Assembly: GCA_963763085.1 (NCBI GenBank)
Contig: CAVXNB010000004.1
Location: forward strand, 682,001-746,000
DNA length: 64,000 bases
Source of the DNA: CAVXNB01 sp963763085
Lineage (GTDB): Bacteria > Actinomycetota > Acidimicrobiia > Acidimicrobiales > Bog-793
Reading direction: 5' to 3'
Shown: positions 7,261 to 15,885 of the stretch, in pieces
Numbering within the stretch: position 1 is the stretch's first letter
Layout: each line of letters opens with the position of its first letter
Notes under the pieces: model-generated
The model's input: only the letters and a program-made list of their open reading frames with translations
Databases searched by the model: none
Told to the model about the DNA's origin: nothing
Position numbers and translations under genes: made by a program

Positions 7261-8862
7261 ATGGACGAGCCGAACGACGAGCGGACAGAACCCACGGAAC
7301 CAAGCCGGCAGGAGGTTCCCTGGACAGCACCTGAGACGACGGCGCCCCTGCCGCCGTCTCCACCGCTTGAAGCGACGGCACCCGTGCTGCTCCCCGAGGC
7401 GACCGTCGTGCCACCGCAGGCCCCGGCGATCGCCGCAGCCCCAGGGACCCCGGAGCCGGGTGCGTCACACGGTGAGGGTCCGGGGCAGCCGGTTTCCAAC
7501 GAGCACCCGTGGGCAGTGCCCTCCTGGGAGCCCAACTGGAGTCAAGGTGGGCAGTGGGTGCCGGCACAAGCGAGCAATCCGTCCGGGAGCTACCCGCCCG
7601 GGAGCTACCCGCCGGCGAGTAATCCGCCGGCGAGCAATCCCCCAGGGAGCTACCCGCCCGGCGTGTACGGCTCGGCGGGCTACGGAACCCCTGGATACGG
7701 AACCCCAGGGTACGGCCCTGGTGGGTACGGCCCTGGTGGGTACGGACCCGGCGGGGACGGACCGAGCGACAATCAGCCGTCAGGACCGGAGCGCCCGAGC
7801 CGGGGCCGCAAGGGCCTCGTTCTCGCCGCCGTGGGCCTCGTCCTGCTCGGCGGCGCCGCCGGCGCCGGGATCGCGTATGCGTTCCGCCCGAACCAGGGCC
7901 CGTCCGGCGCCCTGGCCACATCGCCCTCCAGCGGGAAATCGCTCACGACCTCCCAGGTCGCCGCACTCGTCAACCCTGCCGTCGTCGACATCACCACGAA
8001 CCTCGGTGAGGGGACGGGGATGATCGCGACCTCGAACGGCGAGATCATCACGAACAACCACGTTGTCGAGGGAGCGTCCAGTATCAAAGTCGCCACCCTC
8101 AATCACGGCACCTACACCGCAAAGGTCGTCGGTACCGATGCCAAGGCCGATGTGGCCGTCCTGCAGCTGACCGGTGTGAGCGGCCTGTCCACGGTGAAGT
8201 TCGGCAACTCCTCTGACGTCCAGGTCGGGAACACGGTCGTCGCGATCGGCAATGCGAACGGCCAGGACGAGCTCCCTGGGACGGTGACCGCAGGAGCGGT
8301 CACCGCACTCGGCCGGACGATCTCGGCCAGCGACGAGACCGGCGCCAGCGAGACACTGACCGGCATGATCCAGATGAATGCCCAGATCCAGCCGGGGGAC
8401 TCAGGCGGCCCGTTGGTCGACTCGTCGGGTGAGGTCATCGGCATGGACACCGCCGCTGCGAGCTCGGACAGTGCTTCACCGACGAGTATCGGTTTCGCCC
8501 TGCCAATCAACCGGGTCCTCCAGGTGGCGAACGACATCGAGCAGGGCAAGAGCGGCAACGGGATCGTGATCGGCAGCGTGGCCTTCCTGGGCATCGCGGG
8601 CGAGACCGTCAAGGCCGGCTCAGGCCAGGTCGCAGGTGCCGGGCTCGAGTTCGTCGAGCCGGGGAGTCCCGCCGATAAGGCCGGTATCCAGCAAGGTGAT
8701 GTCATCGTGGCCTTCAACGGCCACACGGTCACCACGATGCCGGCTTTGGCGAACATGATCCACCAGCTACGCCCAGGTGACAGTGCGACGGTCACGTTCG
8801 TGAACACCAATGGCGGCCGGCAGACCGTGACCGTCACGTTGGGCGCCGCACCGCCCGCGTAA
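7261..8862 (+). CDS. HtrA/DegP-like trypsin-fold serine protease with PDZ domain
   Basis: A 533-residue envelope protease for quality control of misfolded exported proteins. The order is: Pro/Gly/Tyr-rich cytoplasmic tail (about 1-180), one membrane helix (GLVLAAVGLVLLGGAAGAG), a trypsin-like domain with His267 (TNNHVVEG), Asp297 (KADVAVL) and Ser381 (PGDSGGP), then a C-terminal PDZ domain (VEPGSPADKAGIQQGDVIVAFNG). This is the PepD/HtrA architecture of actinobacteria. The ATG has GGAGG about 9 bases upstream. It is convergent with the sensor kinase gene, with 7 bases between stops, and a link to that two-component system is plausible by analogy with MprAB-PepD but not shown here. Confidence 0.93.
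   Translation: MDEPNDERTEPTEPSRQEVPWTAPETTAPLPPSPPLEATAPVLLPEATVVPPQAPAIAAAPGTPEPGASHGEGPGQPVSNEHPWAVPSWEPNWSQGGQWVPAQASNPSGSYPPGSYPPASNPPASNPPGSYPPGVYGSAGYGTPGYGTPGYGPGGYGPGGYGPGGDGPSDNQPSGPERPSRGRKGLVLAAVGLVLLGGAAGAGIAYAFRPNQGPSGALATSPSSGKSLTTSQVAALVNPAVVDITTNLGEGTGMIATSNGEIITNNHVVEGASSIKVATLNHGTYTAKVVGTDAKADVAVLQLTGVSGLSTVKFGNSSDVQVGNTVVAIGNANGQDELPGTVTAGAVTALGRTISASDETGASETLTGMIQMNAQIQPGDSGGPLVDSSGEVIGMDTAAASSDSASPTSIGFALPINRVLQVANDIEQGKSGNGIVIGSVAFLGIAGETVKAGSGQVAGAGLEFVEPGSPADKAGIQQGDVIVAFNGHTVTTMPALANMIHQLRPGDSATVTFVNTNGGRQTVTVTLGAAPPA
7571..7765 (+). repeat. In-frame tandem repeats encoding GSYPP/ASNPP and GYGPG units
   Basis: The DNA repeats short units in frame: GSYPP-type units (about 7585-7665) and then GYGTP/GYGPG units (about 7680-7755). 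They form the low-complexity tail before the membrane helix of the HtrA-like protease. Such tracts are prone to length change between strains. Confidence 0.75.
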
Positions 8863-8869
8863 CCCGCTT

Positions 8870-10477
8870 CTACCCCCCCGGACGACGCCGATCGGCCGTC
8901 CTGACGCTCGGCCCACGAGCGTCGGGGCGGCCGTGGCGCGTCGGGGCCGGGGCAGCCTCGGTGCCGTTGCCCGTCGGCGGCTCGATCATGGGAAAGCCCT
9001 CCAGACCCCACTGCTTCGACACATCTGCGTCGGGCTCGGCCGGAAGGTCGACCGCGAACGTGGCGCCGCCGCCCGGCGTCTCCGCCACCGAGACGCGCCC
9101 GCCGTGTGCATCGGCGATGGCCGAGACGATCGACAGTCCCAGGCCGGCGCCGCCATGGGCGCGCACCCGGGCGGGGTCCGATCGCCAGAAGCGCTCGAAG
9201 ATGTGCTCGGTGCTCTCGGGCGGGATCCCGGGGCCGTGATCGACGACGGCGATCCTGGCCTGCGCGGCAGCGCCGTCTTCGGACGGCAGGCGGGTGACGA
9301 CGACCTCGAAGGGGCTGCCGGCGGGTGTGTAGGCGAGGGCGTTCGAGACGAGGTTTCCGAGGAGCTGGCGAAGGCGACTATCGTCACCGATGATCGGGCA
9401 CGACGCCGGCGCTTCGAACCTCACCGTGCGGGACGGGTCGATGACGCGGGCGTCCTGGGCGGCGTCGGCCGCGAGCGTGGAGAGGTCGACCGGCTCCTGT
9501 TCGAGCGGACGTCCCTGGTCGAGCCGAGCAAGCAGCAACAGGTCATCGACGAGCCCGGCCATCCGGGTCGACTCGCTGTCGATCCTGCGCATCGCCGTGT
9601 CGAGGTCGGCGGGGCGATCCGCCAACCCGTGCTGGAACAGCTCCGCGTATCCGCGGATCGACGTGAGCGGAGTCCTCAGCTCGTGCGACGCGTCGGCCAC
9701 AAAACGCCGCAGCCTCGACTCAGACGCCTCCCGTTCCCGGAACGCCGCCTCGATACGACCGAGCATCACGTTGAGCGCGTTACCGAGCCGCCCGACCTCG
9801 GTGCGGTTGTCGGTCTGCTCGACACGCTGGCTCAGGTCGCCGGCGGCGATCTCGCCGGCGGTGTCGGCCATCTTCTGGAGAGGCCGCAGGCTGAGGCGGA
9901 TGATGAGCCAGGTCGCGCCGGCGAGGGCGATCAGGACCGCACCGCTTACCAGGAGCTCCAGTACGAGCAGGCGGTGCAGCGTCGCGTCGGTCCCCGTGAG
10001 CGGGATTGCCTCTGCGAGCAGGTTGCCGGTCTTGACGCAGGTCCCGTCCGCGTTCGGGGAGCAGACGCTGGCCAGGAGCAGACGGTAACGAACGCCTCTG
10101 GTGCCCGGCACCGTCGTGTAGATCGGCGCGCCGCTCGCCTGCTTTGCGAGCGAGAAGGAAAAGATCGGAACCGACGAGACCGTGGACCCCAGGGGCGAGG
10201 TCCAAGGCACGAGCAACTGGCCCTTCGCGTTAAATGCGGTGGCCACGGTTCCCGGTGTCACGACGAGGGAGGTCGAAGCTTCCCGATCCGCCGTTGAACG
10301 GCTGGCCAGGTTGGCCCAGAGTCCCTCAAAACGAGAGTCCGCCGACTTGGTGAGCTGACTGTCGATCTGACCCACGACGTAACTCCGAAACGAGGCGTAG
10401 GTGATCGCATCAGTCGCCGCCAAGGCGACGATCACCAACGCGCACAGGACGGCGATGAGCCGGACCTTCAGCGACAC
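8870..10477 (-). CDS. Membrane sensor histidine kinase (HAMP-HisKA-HATPase)
   Basis: A 535-residue sensor. The first helix is at residues 5-25, an extracytoplasmic region of about 130 residues follows, then a second helix (LLVSGAVLIALAGATWLIIRL), HAMP, a HisKA box with FVADASHELRTPLTS holding the phospho-accepting His, and a HATPase domain with the N box NLVSNALAYTPAG and G boxes VVDHGPGIPP and HGGAGLGLSIV. The C-terminal 60 residues are disordered and Pro/Arg-rich. It starts at GTG 10475-10477, 70 bases after the response regulator stop, so the pair is one operon. The extracellular signal is unknown; layout resembles MprB/TcrY-type kinases. Confidence 0.93.
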   Translation of the reverse strand: MSLKVRLIAVLCALVIVALAATDAITYASFRSYVVGQIDSQLTKSADSRFEGLWANLASRSTADREASTSLVVTPGTVATAFNAKGQLLVPWTSPLGSTVSSVPIFSFSLAKQASGAPIYTTVPGTRGVRYRLLLASVCSPNADGTCVKTGNLLAEAIPLTGTDATLHRLLVLELLVSGAVLIALAGATWLIIRLSLRPLQKMADTAGEIAAGDLSQRVEQTDNRTEVGRLGNALNVMLGRIEAAFREREASESRLRRFVADASHELRTPLTSIRGYAELFQHGLADRPADLDTAMRRIDSESTRMAGLVDDLLLLARLDQGRPLEQEPVDLSTLAADAAQDARVIDPSRTVRFEAPASCPIIGDDSRLRQLLGNLVSNALAYTPAGSPFEVVVTRLPSEDGAAAQARIAVVDHGPGIPPESTEHIFERFWRSDPARVRAHGGAGLGLSIVSAIADAHGGRVSVAETPGGGATFAVDLPAEPDADVSKQWGLEGFPMIEPPTGNGTEAAPAPTRHGRPDARGPSVRTADRRRPGG

Positions 10478-10547
10478 GAGCAGCCCTGGACGCCGTCGTC
10501 GGCCCGGGAGCGCGGCACGGGGACAGGCACCGGAGGAGGCACGGCGC

Positions 10548-11249
10548 TTAGTCGCGAGGCGGCCGGAGCACGTAACCGACCCCGCGCACCGTGTGTATCA
10601 GGTGCGGCTCGGTGAAGTCGATCTTCTTTCTCAGATAGCTGACGTAGGTCTCGAGCACGCCGGCGTCGCCCCCGAAGTCGTAGTTCCAGACGTGGTCGAG
10701 GAGCTGGGAGCGGGTGAGCACCCGGCGCGGGTTGGCGAGGAGGTAGCGGAGCAGCCGGTACTCGGTTGCCGTCAGGTCGATGAGCTGTCCGGCGCGGCGC
10801 ACCTCGTGGGCGTCGTCGTCCATCTCGAGGTCGGCGAGCTCGAGCAACTCGCGGGTGGGGCCGCCCTTGCCGGCGCGCCGAAGGATGGCCTGGGTGCGGG
10901 CCACGAGCTCGGCCACACTGAACGGCTTGGTGACGTAGTCGTCCCCACCGATCGTGAGGCCGCGGACCTTGTCCTCGGTGCCGTCGCGGGCCGTGAGGAA
11001 GAGCACCGGGATGTTGCGCCGGTCGCGCCGGAGGCGCTCGGCGATGTTGAAGCCGTCGATGTCGGGCAGCATCACGTCGAGCATGATGAGGTCCGGACGG
11101 AAGGCGTCGACCTGCTCGAGCGCCCGGTACCCGCTGGACGCGGTCTCGACGTCGAAGCCCTCGTAGCGAAGCGCCATCGAGACGAGCTCGGTGATGGACT
11201 CCTCGTCGTCGACGACGAGAACCCGTGGGCCTGATTCTCCTATTGTCAC
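10548..11249 (-). CDS. OmpR/PhoB-family response regulator
   Basis: A 233-residue two-domain regulator. The receiver domain has the acidic pair (VDDEES), the phospho-acceptor Asp in LIMLDVMLPDIDG (about residue 56), the Thr in FLTARD and the Lys in VTKPF. The winged-helix DNA-binding domain contains LTATEYRLLRYLLANPRRVL and VETYVSYLRKKID-type recognition sequence. It is cotranscribed with the kinase and divergent from dnaE2; about 97 bases separate the two starts, so its promoter lies beside the dnaE2 LexA box. The start is GTG at 11247-11249. Target genes are unknown. Confidence 0.93.
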   Translation of the reverse strand: MTIGESGPRVLVVDDEESITELVSMALRYEGFDVETASSGYRALEQVDAFRPDLIMLDVMLPDIDGFNIAERLRRDRRNIPVLFLTARDGTEDKVRGLTIGGDDYVTKPFSVAELVARTQAILRRAGKGGPTRELLELADLEMDDDAHEVRRAGQLIDLTATEYRLLRYLLANPRRVLTRSQLLDHVWNYDFGGDAGVLETYVSYLRKKIDFTEPHLIHTVRGVGYVLRPPRD

Positions 11250-11311
11250 GCCTCTATTGTGGCCGATAAAGCTGTGAGTTTGCTGAGAGTGCAGCGTGAA
11301 CGCGGCTCTAC

Positions 11312-11340
11312 GAACGTGTGTTCGATAGTCGCATTATCCT
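11312..11340 (+). promoter_or_regulatory. dnaE2 promoter with LexA (SOS) box
   Basis: CGAACGTGTGTTCG (11311-11324) matches the actinobacterial LexA site. The -10 candidate TATCCT (11335-11340) is 6 bases before the GTG at 11347, again predicting a leaderless mRNA. The box lies where the -35 region should be. The same design is seen at imuA, so both units should respond together to DNA damage. Confidence 0.82.
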
Positions 11341-11346
11341 GATTCA

Positions 11347-13116
11347 GTGGCCGGGTACGCAGAGCTCCACTGCCATTCGAATTTCAGTTTCCTCGACGGT
11401 GCCTCCTACCCCGAGGAACTCGTCGCCGAAGCCGCCCGGCTCGAGCTCGGGGCGCTGGCACTGACCGACCACGACGGGCTCTACGGGGTGGTGCGCTTTG
11501 CCGAGGCGGCAAAGGAGGTGGGAGTGCCAACCGTCTTCGGCACCGAGCTCACCCTGGCCGGCCACGGCCCGGAGGGTTCGGGAGGCGCTGTGGCCGGGCG
11601 CCTCGCGGGCGCCGCGGGCGCCCCCGCCGCCCCGGCAGCGCCACGCACCGGGGTCCCCGACCCGGCCGGTTCCCACCTCGTCGTCCTTGCCCGAGATCCC
11701 GAGGGCTACGCCCGCCTCGCCCGCGCCATCAGCGAGGGCCATCTCGCCGGCGGCGAGAAAGGTCGTCCCCGTCACGACCTCGACCGCCTGGCCGAGCTCG
11801 CCGGCGGCCACTTCCTCATCCTGACGGGTTGTCGCAAGGGAGCCGTGCCTGCTGCGCTCGTCGAAGCCGGTCCTGGTGCGGCCGCGAGAGAGCTCGACCG
11901 CCTCGTCGAGCGGTTCGGCCGCGAGAACGTCGTCGTCGAGCTGTTCGACCACGACGACCCCCTCGACTCGGCCCGCAACGACGCCCTGGCCGCTCTCGCG
12001 GTGCGCAGTGACCTCGGCATCGTCGCGACGAACGTCGTTCACCACGCCGTGCCCGCCGGCCGTCGCCTCGCCTCCGTTCTCGCCTCGGTCCGAGCCGGCC
12101 GTCCTCTCGACGAGCTCGACGGATGGTTGCCAGCCGCAGGGGCCGCCTACCTGCGCTCGGGAGCCGAGCAGGCCCGGCGGTTCGCCCGCTATCCGGGGGC
12201 GGTCGAGCTTGCCGCCGAGCTCGGGCGGGCCTGCTCGTTCGACCTCCACCTCGTCGCTCCCAAGCTCCCCGATTTTCCCGTGCCTGCGGGTCACAGCGAG
12301 ATGACCTTCCTGCGGCAGCTCGTAAAGGAGGGGGCGACCCGGCGCTACGGGACACCCGGGGCCGAGCGGGTGCCCGGCGCGTGGCTACAGCTGGAGCACG
12401 AATTGGCAATGATCGAGGAGCTGGGATTTGCCGGCTACTTCCTCGTCGTGTGGGACATCGTCGAGTTCTGCCGGCGCTCGGGGATCTACTGCCAGGGTCG
12501 AGGGTCCGCAGCGAGCTCCGCCGTCTGCTACGTGCTGGGGATCACCAACGCGGATGCCGTCGCGCTCGGCCTGCTGTTCGAGCGCTTCCTGTCCCCCGAG
12601 CGCGACGGGCCGCCCGACATCGACGTGGACATCGAGAGCGGGCGGCGCGAGGAGGTCATCCAGTACGTCTACGGGCGCTACGGCCGGGAGCGGGCCGCCC
12701 TCGTGGCGGTCGTCGTGAGCTACCGGGCCCGGTCCGCCGTGCGGGACGCCGCCAAGGCCCTCGGCCACTCGCCCGGGCAGATCGACGCCTGGGCAAAACG
12801 TATCGACCAGTGGGGCTCTCTCGGTGGCGCCCACCAGCCCGCCGCGCCGCACCGCAAGAACCGCTGGACGTGGTGGAGCGCCGCCGCCGAGGGCGAGGCA
12901 GCACGCCGGTCGGCGGCGGCCGGCGGGGCCGGCGGGGCTGGCGGGCCGGCGCGGGCGGGACCGGCGACGGCCGCCCTGGTCGTGACGACGTCGCCGTCGA
13001 GCCCGGCCCCGGGGAGGCCGCGAGCGAGCTCGGGATCCCGGCCAGGGTGCTGGCGGTGGCGACCGAGCTGGAGGGCTTTCCCCGCCACCTCGGCATCCAT
13101 CCCGGCGGCATGGTGA
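11347..13116 (+). CDS. dnaE2: Error-prone DNA polymerase DnaE2, N-terminal part (frameshifted gene)
   Basis: DnaE2 is the C-family polymerase that performs mutagenic translesion synthesis with ImuA/ImuB. This frame carries the PHP domain (YAELHCHSNFSFLDGAS... LALTDHDGLYG) and the palm with the catalytic acidic pair in PPDIDVDIE and the following SYRARSAVRDAAKALG. Homology stops after about residue 530 in a Gly/Ala-rich stretch, and the rest of the polymerase continues in another frame from about 12960 to 14801. Start is the GTG at 11347, 6 bases after the -10. The whole span of 3455 bases is not a multiple of three, consistent with one missing base (or two extra) in the GC-rich repeat. Confidence 0.88.
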   Translation: MAGYAELHCHSNFSFLDGASYPEELVAEAARLELGALALTDHDGLYGVVRFAEAAKEVGVPTVFGTELTLAGHGPEGSGGAVAGRLAGAAGAPAAPAAPRTGVPDPAGSHLVVLARDPEGYARLARAISEGHLAGGEKGRPRHDLDRLAELAGGHFLILTGCRKGAVPAALVEAGPGAAARELDRLVERFGRENVVVELFDHDDPLDSARNDALAALAVRSDLGIVATNVVHHAVPAGRRLASVLASVRAGRPLDELDGWLPAAGAAYLRSGAEQARRFARYPGAVELAAELGRACSFDLHLVAPKLPDFPVPAGHSEMTFLRQLVKEGATRRYGTPGAERVPGAWLQLEHELAMIEELGFAGYFLVVWDIVEFCRRSGIYCQGRGSAASSAVCYVLGITNADAVALGLLFERFLSPERDGPPDIDVDIESGRREEVIQYVYGRYGRERAALVAVVVSYRARSAVRDAAKALGHSPGQIDAWAKRIDQWGSLGGAHQPAAPHRKNRWTWWSAAAEGEAARRSAAAGGAGGAGGPARAGPATAALVVTTSPSSPAPGRPRASSGSRPGCWRWRPSWRAFPATSASIPAAW

Positions 13117-14801
13117 TCTGCGACCGGCCGGTCTCGGAGGTCTGCCCGGTCGAGTGGGCGCGCATGGAGAACCGGACCGTGCTCCAGTGGGACAAGGACG
13201 ACTGCGCGGCAGTCGGTCTCGTGAAGTTCGACCTTCTCGGCCTCGGGATGCTCGAGGCGATCCACCGGGCCGTCGACACCGTCGCCGCCTACCACCACGA
13301 CGAGATCGACCTCGCCATGATCCCCCAGGAGGATCCGGTCTACGACATGTTGTGCCGCGGTGACTCGGTGGGGCTCTTCCAGGTGGAGAGCAGGGCGCAG
13401 ATGGCCACGTTGCCCCGGTTGCGACCGCGCTGTTTCTACGACCTCGTCGTCGAGGTCGCCCTCATCCGCCCCGGACCGATCCAGGGAGGGTCGGTCCATC
13501 CCTACCTGCGCCGGCGCAACGGGGCGGAGGAGGTGACGTTCCTGCATCCCTGTTTCGAGCGGAGCTTGGAGAAGACCCTCGGGGTGCCGCTGTTCCAGGA
13601 GCAGCTCATGCAGATGGCGATCGACGCCGCCGGGTTCTCGGCGGCGGAGGCCGACCAGCTCCGCCAAGCCATGGGCTCGAAACGATCCGCCTCCCGCATG
13701 GAACGCCTCCGCGCCCGCCTCTACGAGGGGATGGCCGAGCGGGGGATCACCGGGGAGACCGCGGACACCGTCTGGGAGCAGCTGGCCGCCTTCGCCAACT
13801 TCGGTTTCCCCGAGAGCCACTCGGTGTCCTTCGCCTACCTCGTCTACGTGAGCGCGTGGCTGAAGCTGCACTACCCGGCGGCGTTCCTGGCCTCACTGCT
13901 CAACTCCCAGCCGATGGGCTTCTGGGCACCGCACACCCTCGTCGCCGACGCCCGGCGTCACGGGGTCGTCGTCCTCGGCCCGGACGTGAACGAGTCCGAA
14001 GCGGGGGCCTCGCTCGAGCCGGCGCCCGAAGCCGGCGCCGGTCCTGTCGTGCGCCTCGGGCTCGCGTCGGTGAAAGGGGTCGGCGACGACCTCGCCACTG
14101 TCATCGCGGCCGAGCGACCGTATGTCGACCTGGAGGATCTCGTCCGCCGGAGCGGCATCGGCCGGCCCGCGCTCGAAGCCCTCGCCACGTCGGGCGCCGC
14201 CGCCGGCCTCGGCGGGCCTGCCGCCGGCGGTGGCGCGCAGGGCGCAGGGCGCCGCCCGTTAACCCGCCGTGAGGCGCTCTGGGCGGCGGGCGCAGCCGCC
14301 GAAGCGCGCCCGGACCGCCTTCCGGGCACCGTGGTCGGGACGAAGCCGCCGCCGCTCCCCGAGATGGACGAGATCGAGGAGATGGCCGCCGACCTGCAGA
14401 CCCTCGGGCTGTCGCCCGGCTCTTCCCCGATGGCATTCGTCCGGGCCAAGCTCACCAGCCGAGGGGTGGTGCCGAACGCCGAGCTGGTGAAGGTGGCCGA
14501 CGGGGCCAAGGTCCTCGTCGCCGGCGTGGTGACCCATCGGCAGCGGCCGGCTACGGCGGGGGGGACGACGTTTCTCAATCTGGAGGACGAGACGGGGCTC
14601 GTGAACGTCATCTGCTCGCCGGGGTGCTGGACCCGCTACCGCAAGGCGGCCCGCTCGGCCGTCGTGCTGCTCGTACGGGGGCGGCTCGAGCGGGGAGAGG
14701 GAGCCGACCCGGATGCGCCGCCGTCCTCGAACGTGGTGGCGGAGTACCTGGAGGAGGTCGACTTCGCGATGGCGGTCGGTCCCTCGAGGGACTTCCACTG
14801 A
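12960..14801 (+). CDS. dnaE2: Error-prone DNA polymerase DnaE2, C-terminal part (frameshifted gene)
   Basis: This frame resumes DnaE2 at LGIPARVLAVATELEGFPRH and continues with HPGGMVICDRP, the fingers region VGLFQVESRAQM, ALIRPGPIQGG, FQEQLMQMA and the helix-hairpin-helix part, ending in an OB fold (VLVAGVVTHRQRP...FLNLEDETGLVNVI). The first usable start codon inside the homologous part is GTG 13047, with no ribosome binding site, so this is not an independent gene. The junction with the upstream frame lies in repeated GGCGG/GGCCGG units at about 12,905-12,960. Either the assembly has an indel or this strain lost DnaE2. Confidence 0.86.
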   Translation, partial: TGDGRPGRDDVAVEPGPGEAASELGIPARVLAVATELEGFPRHLGIHPGGMVICDRPVSEVCPVEWARMENRTVLQWDKDDCAAVGLVKFDLLGLGMLEAIHRAVDTVAAYHHDEIDLAMIPQEDPVYDMLCRGDSVGLFQVESRAQMATLPRLRPRCFYDLVVEVALIRPGPIQGGSVHPYLRRRNGAEEVTFLHPCFERSLEKTLGVPLFQEQLMQMAIDAAGFSAAEADQLRQAMGSKRSASRMERLRARLYEGMAERGITGETADTVWEQLAAFANFGFPESHSVSFAYLVYVSAWLKLHYPAAFLASLLNSQPMGFWAPHTLVADARRHGVVVLGPDVNESEAGASLEPAPEAGAGPVVRLGLASVKGVGDDLATVIAAERPYVDLEDLVRRSGIGRPALEALATSGAAAGLGGPAAGGGAQGAGRRPLTRREALWAAGAAAEARPDRLPGTVVGTKPPPLPEMDEIEEMAADLQTLGLSPGSSPMAFVRAKLTSRGVVPNAELVKVADGAKVLVAGVVTHRQRPATAGGTTFLNLEDETGLVNVICSPGCWTRYRKAARSAVVLLVRGRLERGEGADPDAPPSSNVVAEYLEEVDFAMAVGPSRDFH

Positions 14802-14841
14802 CGCGACGGCCGGCTCGGTTCGACGCGCGAACCTTGTCGCG

Positions 14842-15885
14842 GTGCGCAGATCTCGACAGCGACCCCATGGCCGGGCGCGCGCACCGGTCCGGCTCGCCGC
14901 GGGCCTCGTGCTGCTGAGCCTCGCGACAGCCGCGTGCGCGTCACCGGCGGCCGCCCGCGGCTCGACATCGACCCGCCCTGTCATTACCACCACGCTCGAG
15001 CCCCCGAGCTCGTCCGGGCCCGGCACCTCGTCCACGACGACCACGCAGGCAGGCGGGACCCGGGGAGCCGGCACCGGCCGAGCCGGCGTGCCGGCCTTCT
15101 CGCATGTCTTCGTCGTCATGATGGAGAACCTCGGATACTCCTTGGCGCTCGCCACCCCGGGATTCGAGTCGCTCGCGTCGCGCTATGCCAGCGCCTCGAA
15201 CTACTACGCCGTGGGTCACCCGAGCCTCCCGAACTACCTGGCGATCACAAGTGGCGGCACCTGGGGCATCGAGAGCGACTGCACCGACTGCTACGTCGAC
15301 GAGCCGAACATCGGCGAGCAGCTCTCAAAGGCAAAGATCTCCTGGGGTGCGTACTTCGAAAACGTGCCGACCGCGTGCTACCTGGCGCCGTACTGGGGCG
15401 ACTACTACGCCGGCAAGCACAATCCGTTCCGCTACTACGACGACATCCGCTCCAGCCGGGCGCTGTGCTCGCACCTTGTGCCCTACCGCCGGTTGCCTCC
15501 CCTCCTCGCCGGACCGGCGGCCAAGGTGCCTCGCTACGTGTGGGTGACGCCGAACCTGTGTGACGACGGCCACAACTGCACGCCGGCGATCGCGGCCGCC
15601 TGGCTCGACCGGTTCGTGGCCGGCGTCGTCAAGAGCGCGGCGTGGAAAGCCCACGGTGTCCTGATCGTCACCTGGGACGAGTCCGACAGCGGCGGCCCGG
15701 CAGGCGGACAGGTCCTGACCCTTGTCATCTCGCCGGGGCTCCGGCCGGGGCTCAAGGTGGCGGTCCCCTACACGCACTACTCCGTGCTGGCCACGATCGA
15801 AGACGCCTTCCGACTGCCCTTGCTGGGCGCCGCCCGGTCGGCGAAGCCGATGACCGCCTTCTGGCGTCGGCCGGGCTCGGGTTAG
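14842..15885 (+). CDS. Secreted phosphoesterase (acid phosphatase AcpA/PI-3-phosphatase-like lipoprotein)
   Basis: I start at GTG 14842, which gives 347 residues with a signal peptide ending in a lipobox (SLATAAC), then a Ser/Thr/Pro-rich linker. The catalytic domain begins FSHVFVVMMENLGYS, where the MEN segment holds metal ligands of the phosphoesterase family, followed by GHPSLPNYLAITSG, which contains the usual nucleophile region, and VTWDESD near the C-terminus with more metal ligands. Family members hydrolyse phosphomonoesters outside the membrane. The stop overlaps by three bases the stop of the convergent cyclase gene. The exact substrate is not predictable. Confidence 0.83.
   Translation: MRRSRQRPHGRARAPVRLAAGLVLLSLATAACASPAAARGSTSTRPVITTTLEPPSSSGPGTSSTTTTQAGGTRGAGTGRAGVPAFSHVFVVMMENLGYSLALATPGFESLASRYASASNYYAVGHPSLPNYLAITSGGTWGIESDCTDCYVDEPNIGEQLSKAKISWGAYFENVPTACYLAPYWGDYYAGKHNPFRYYDDIRSSRALCSHLVPYRRLPPLLAGPAAKVPRYVWVTPNLCDDGHNCTPAIAAAWLDRFVAGVVKSAAWKAHGVLIVTWDESDSGGPAGGQVLTLVISPGLRPGLKVAVPYTHYSVLATIEDAFRLPLLGAARSAKPMTAFWRRPGSG

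Noticed and set aside
7571..7765. Possible CRISPR-like direct repeats
   Set aside because: Units are short, in frame and coding (Pro/Gly/Tyr repeats); there are no unique spacers.
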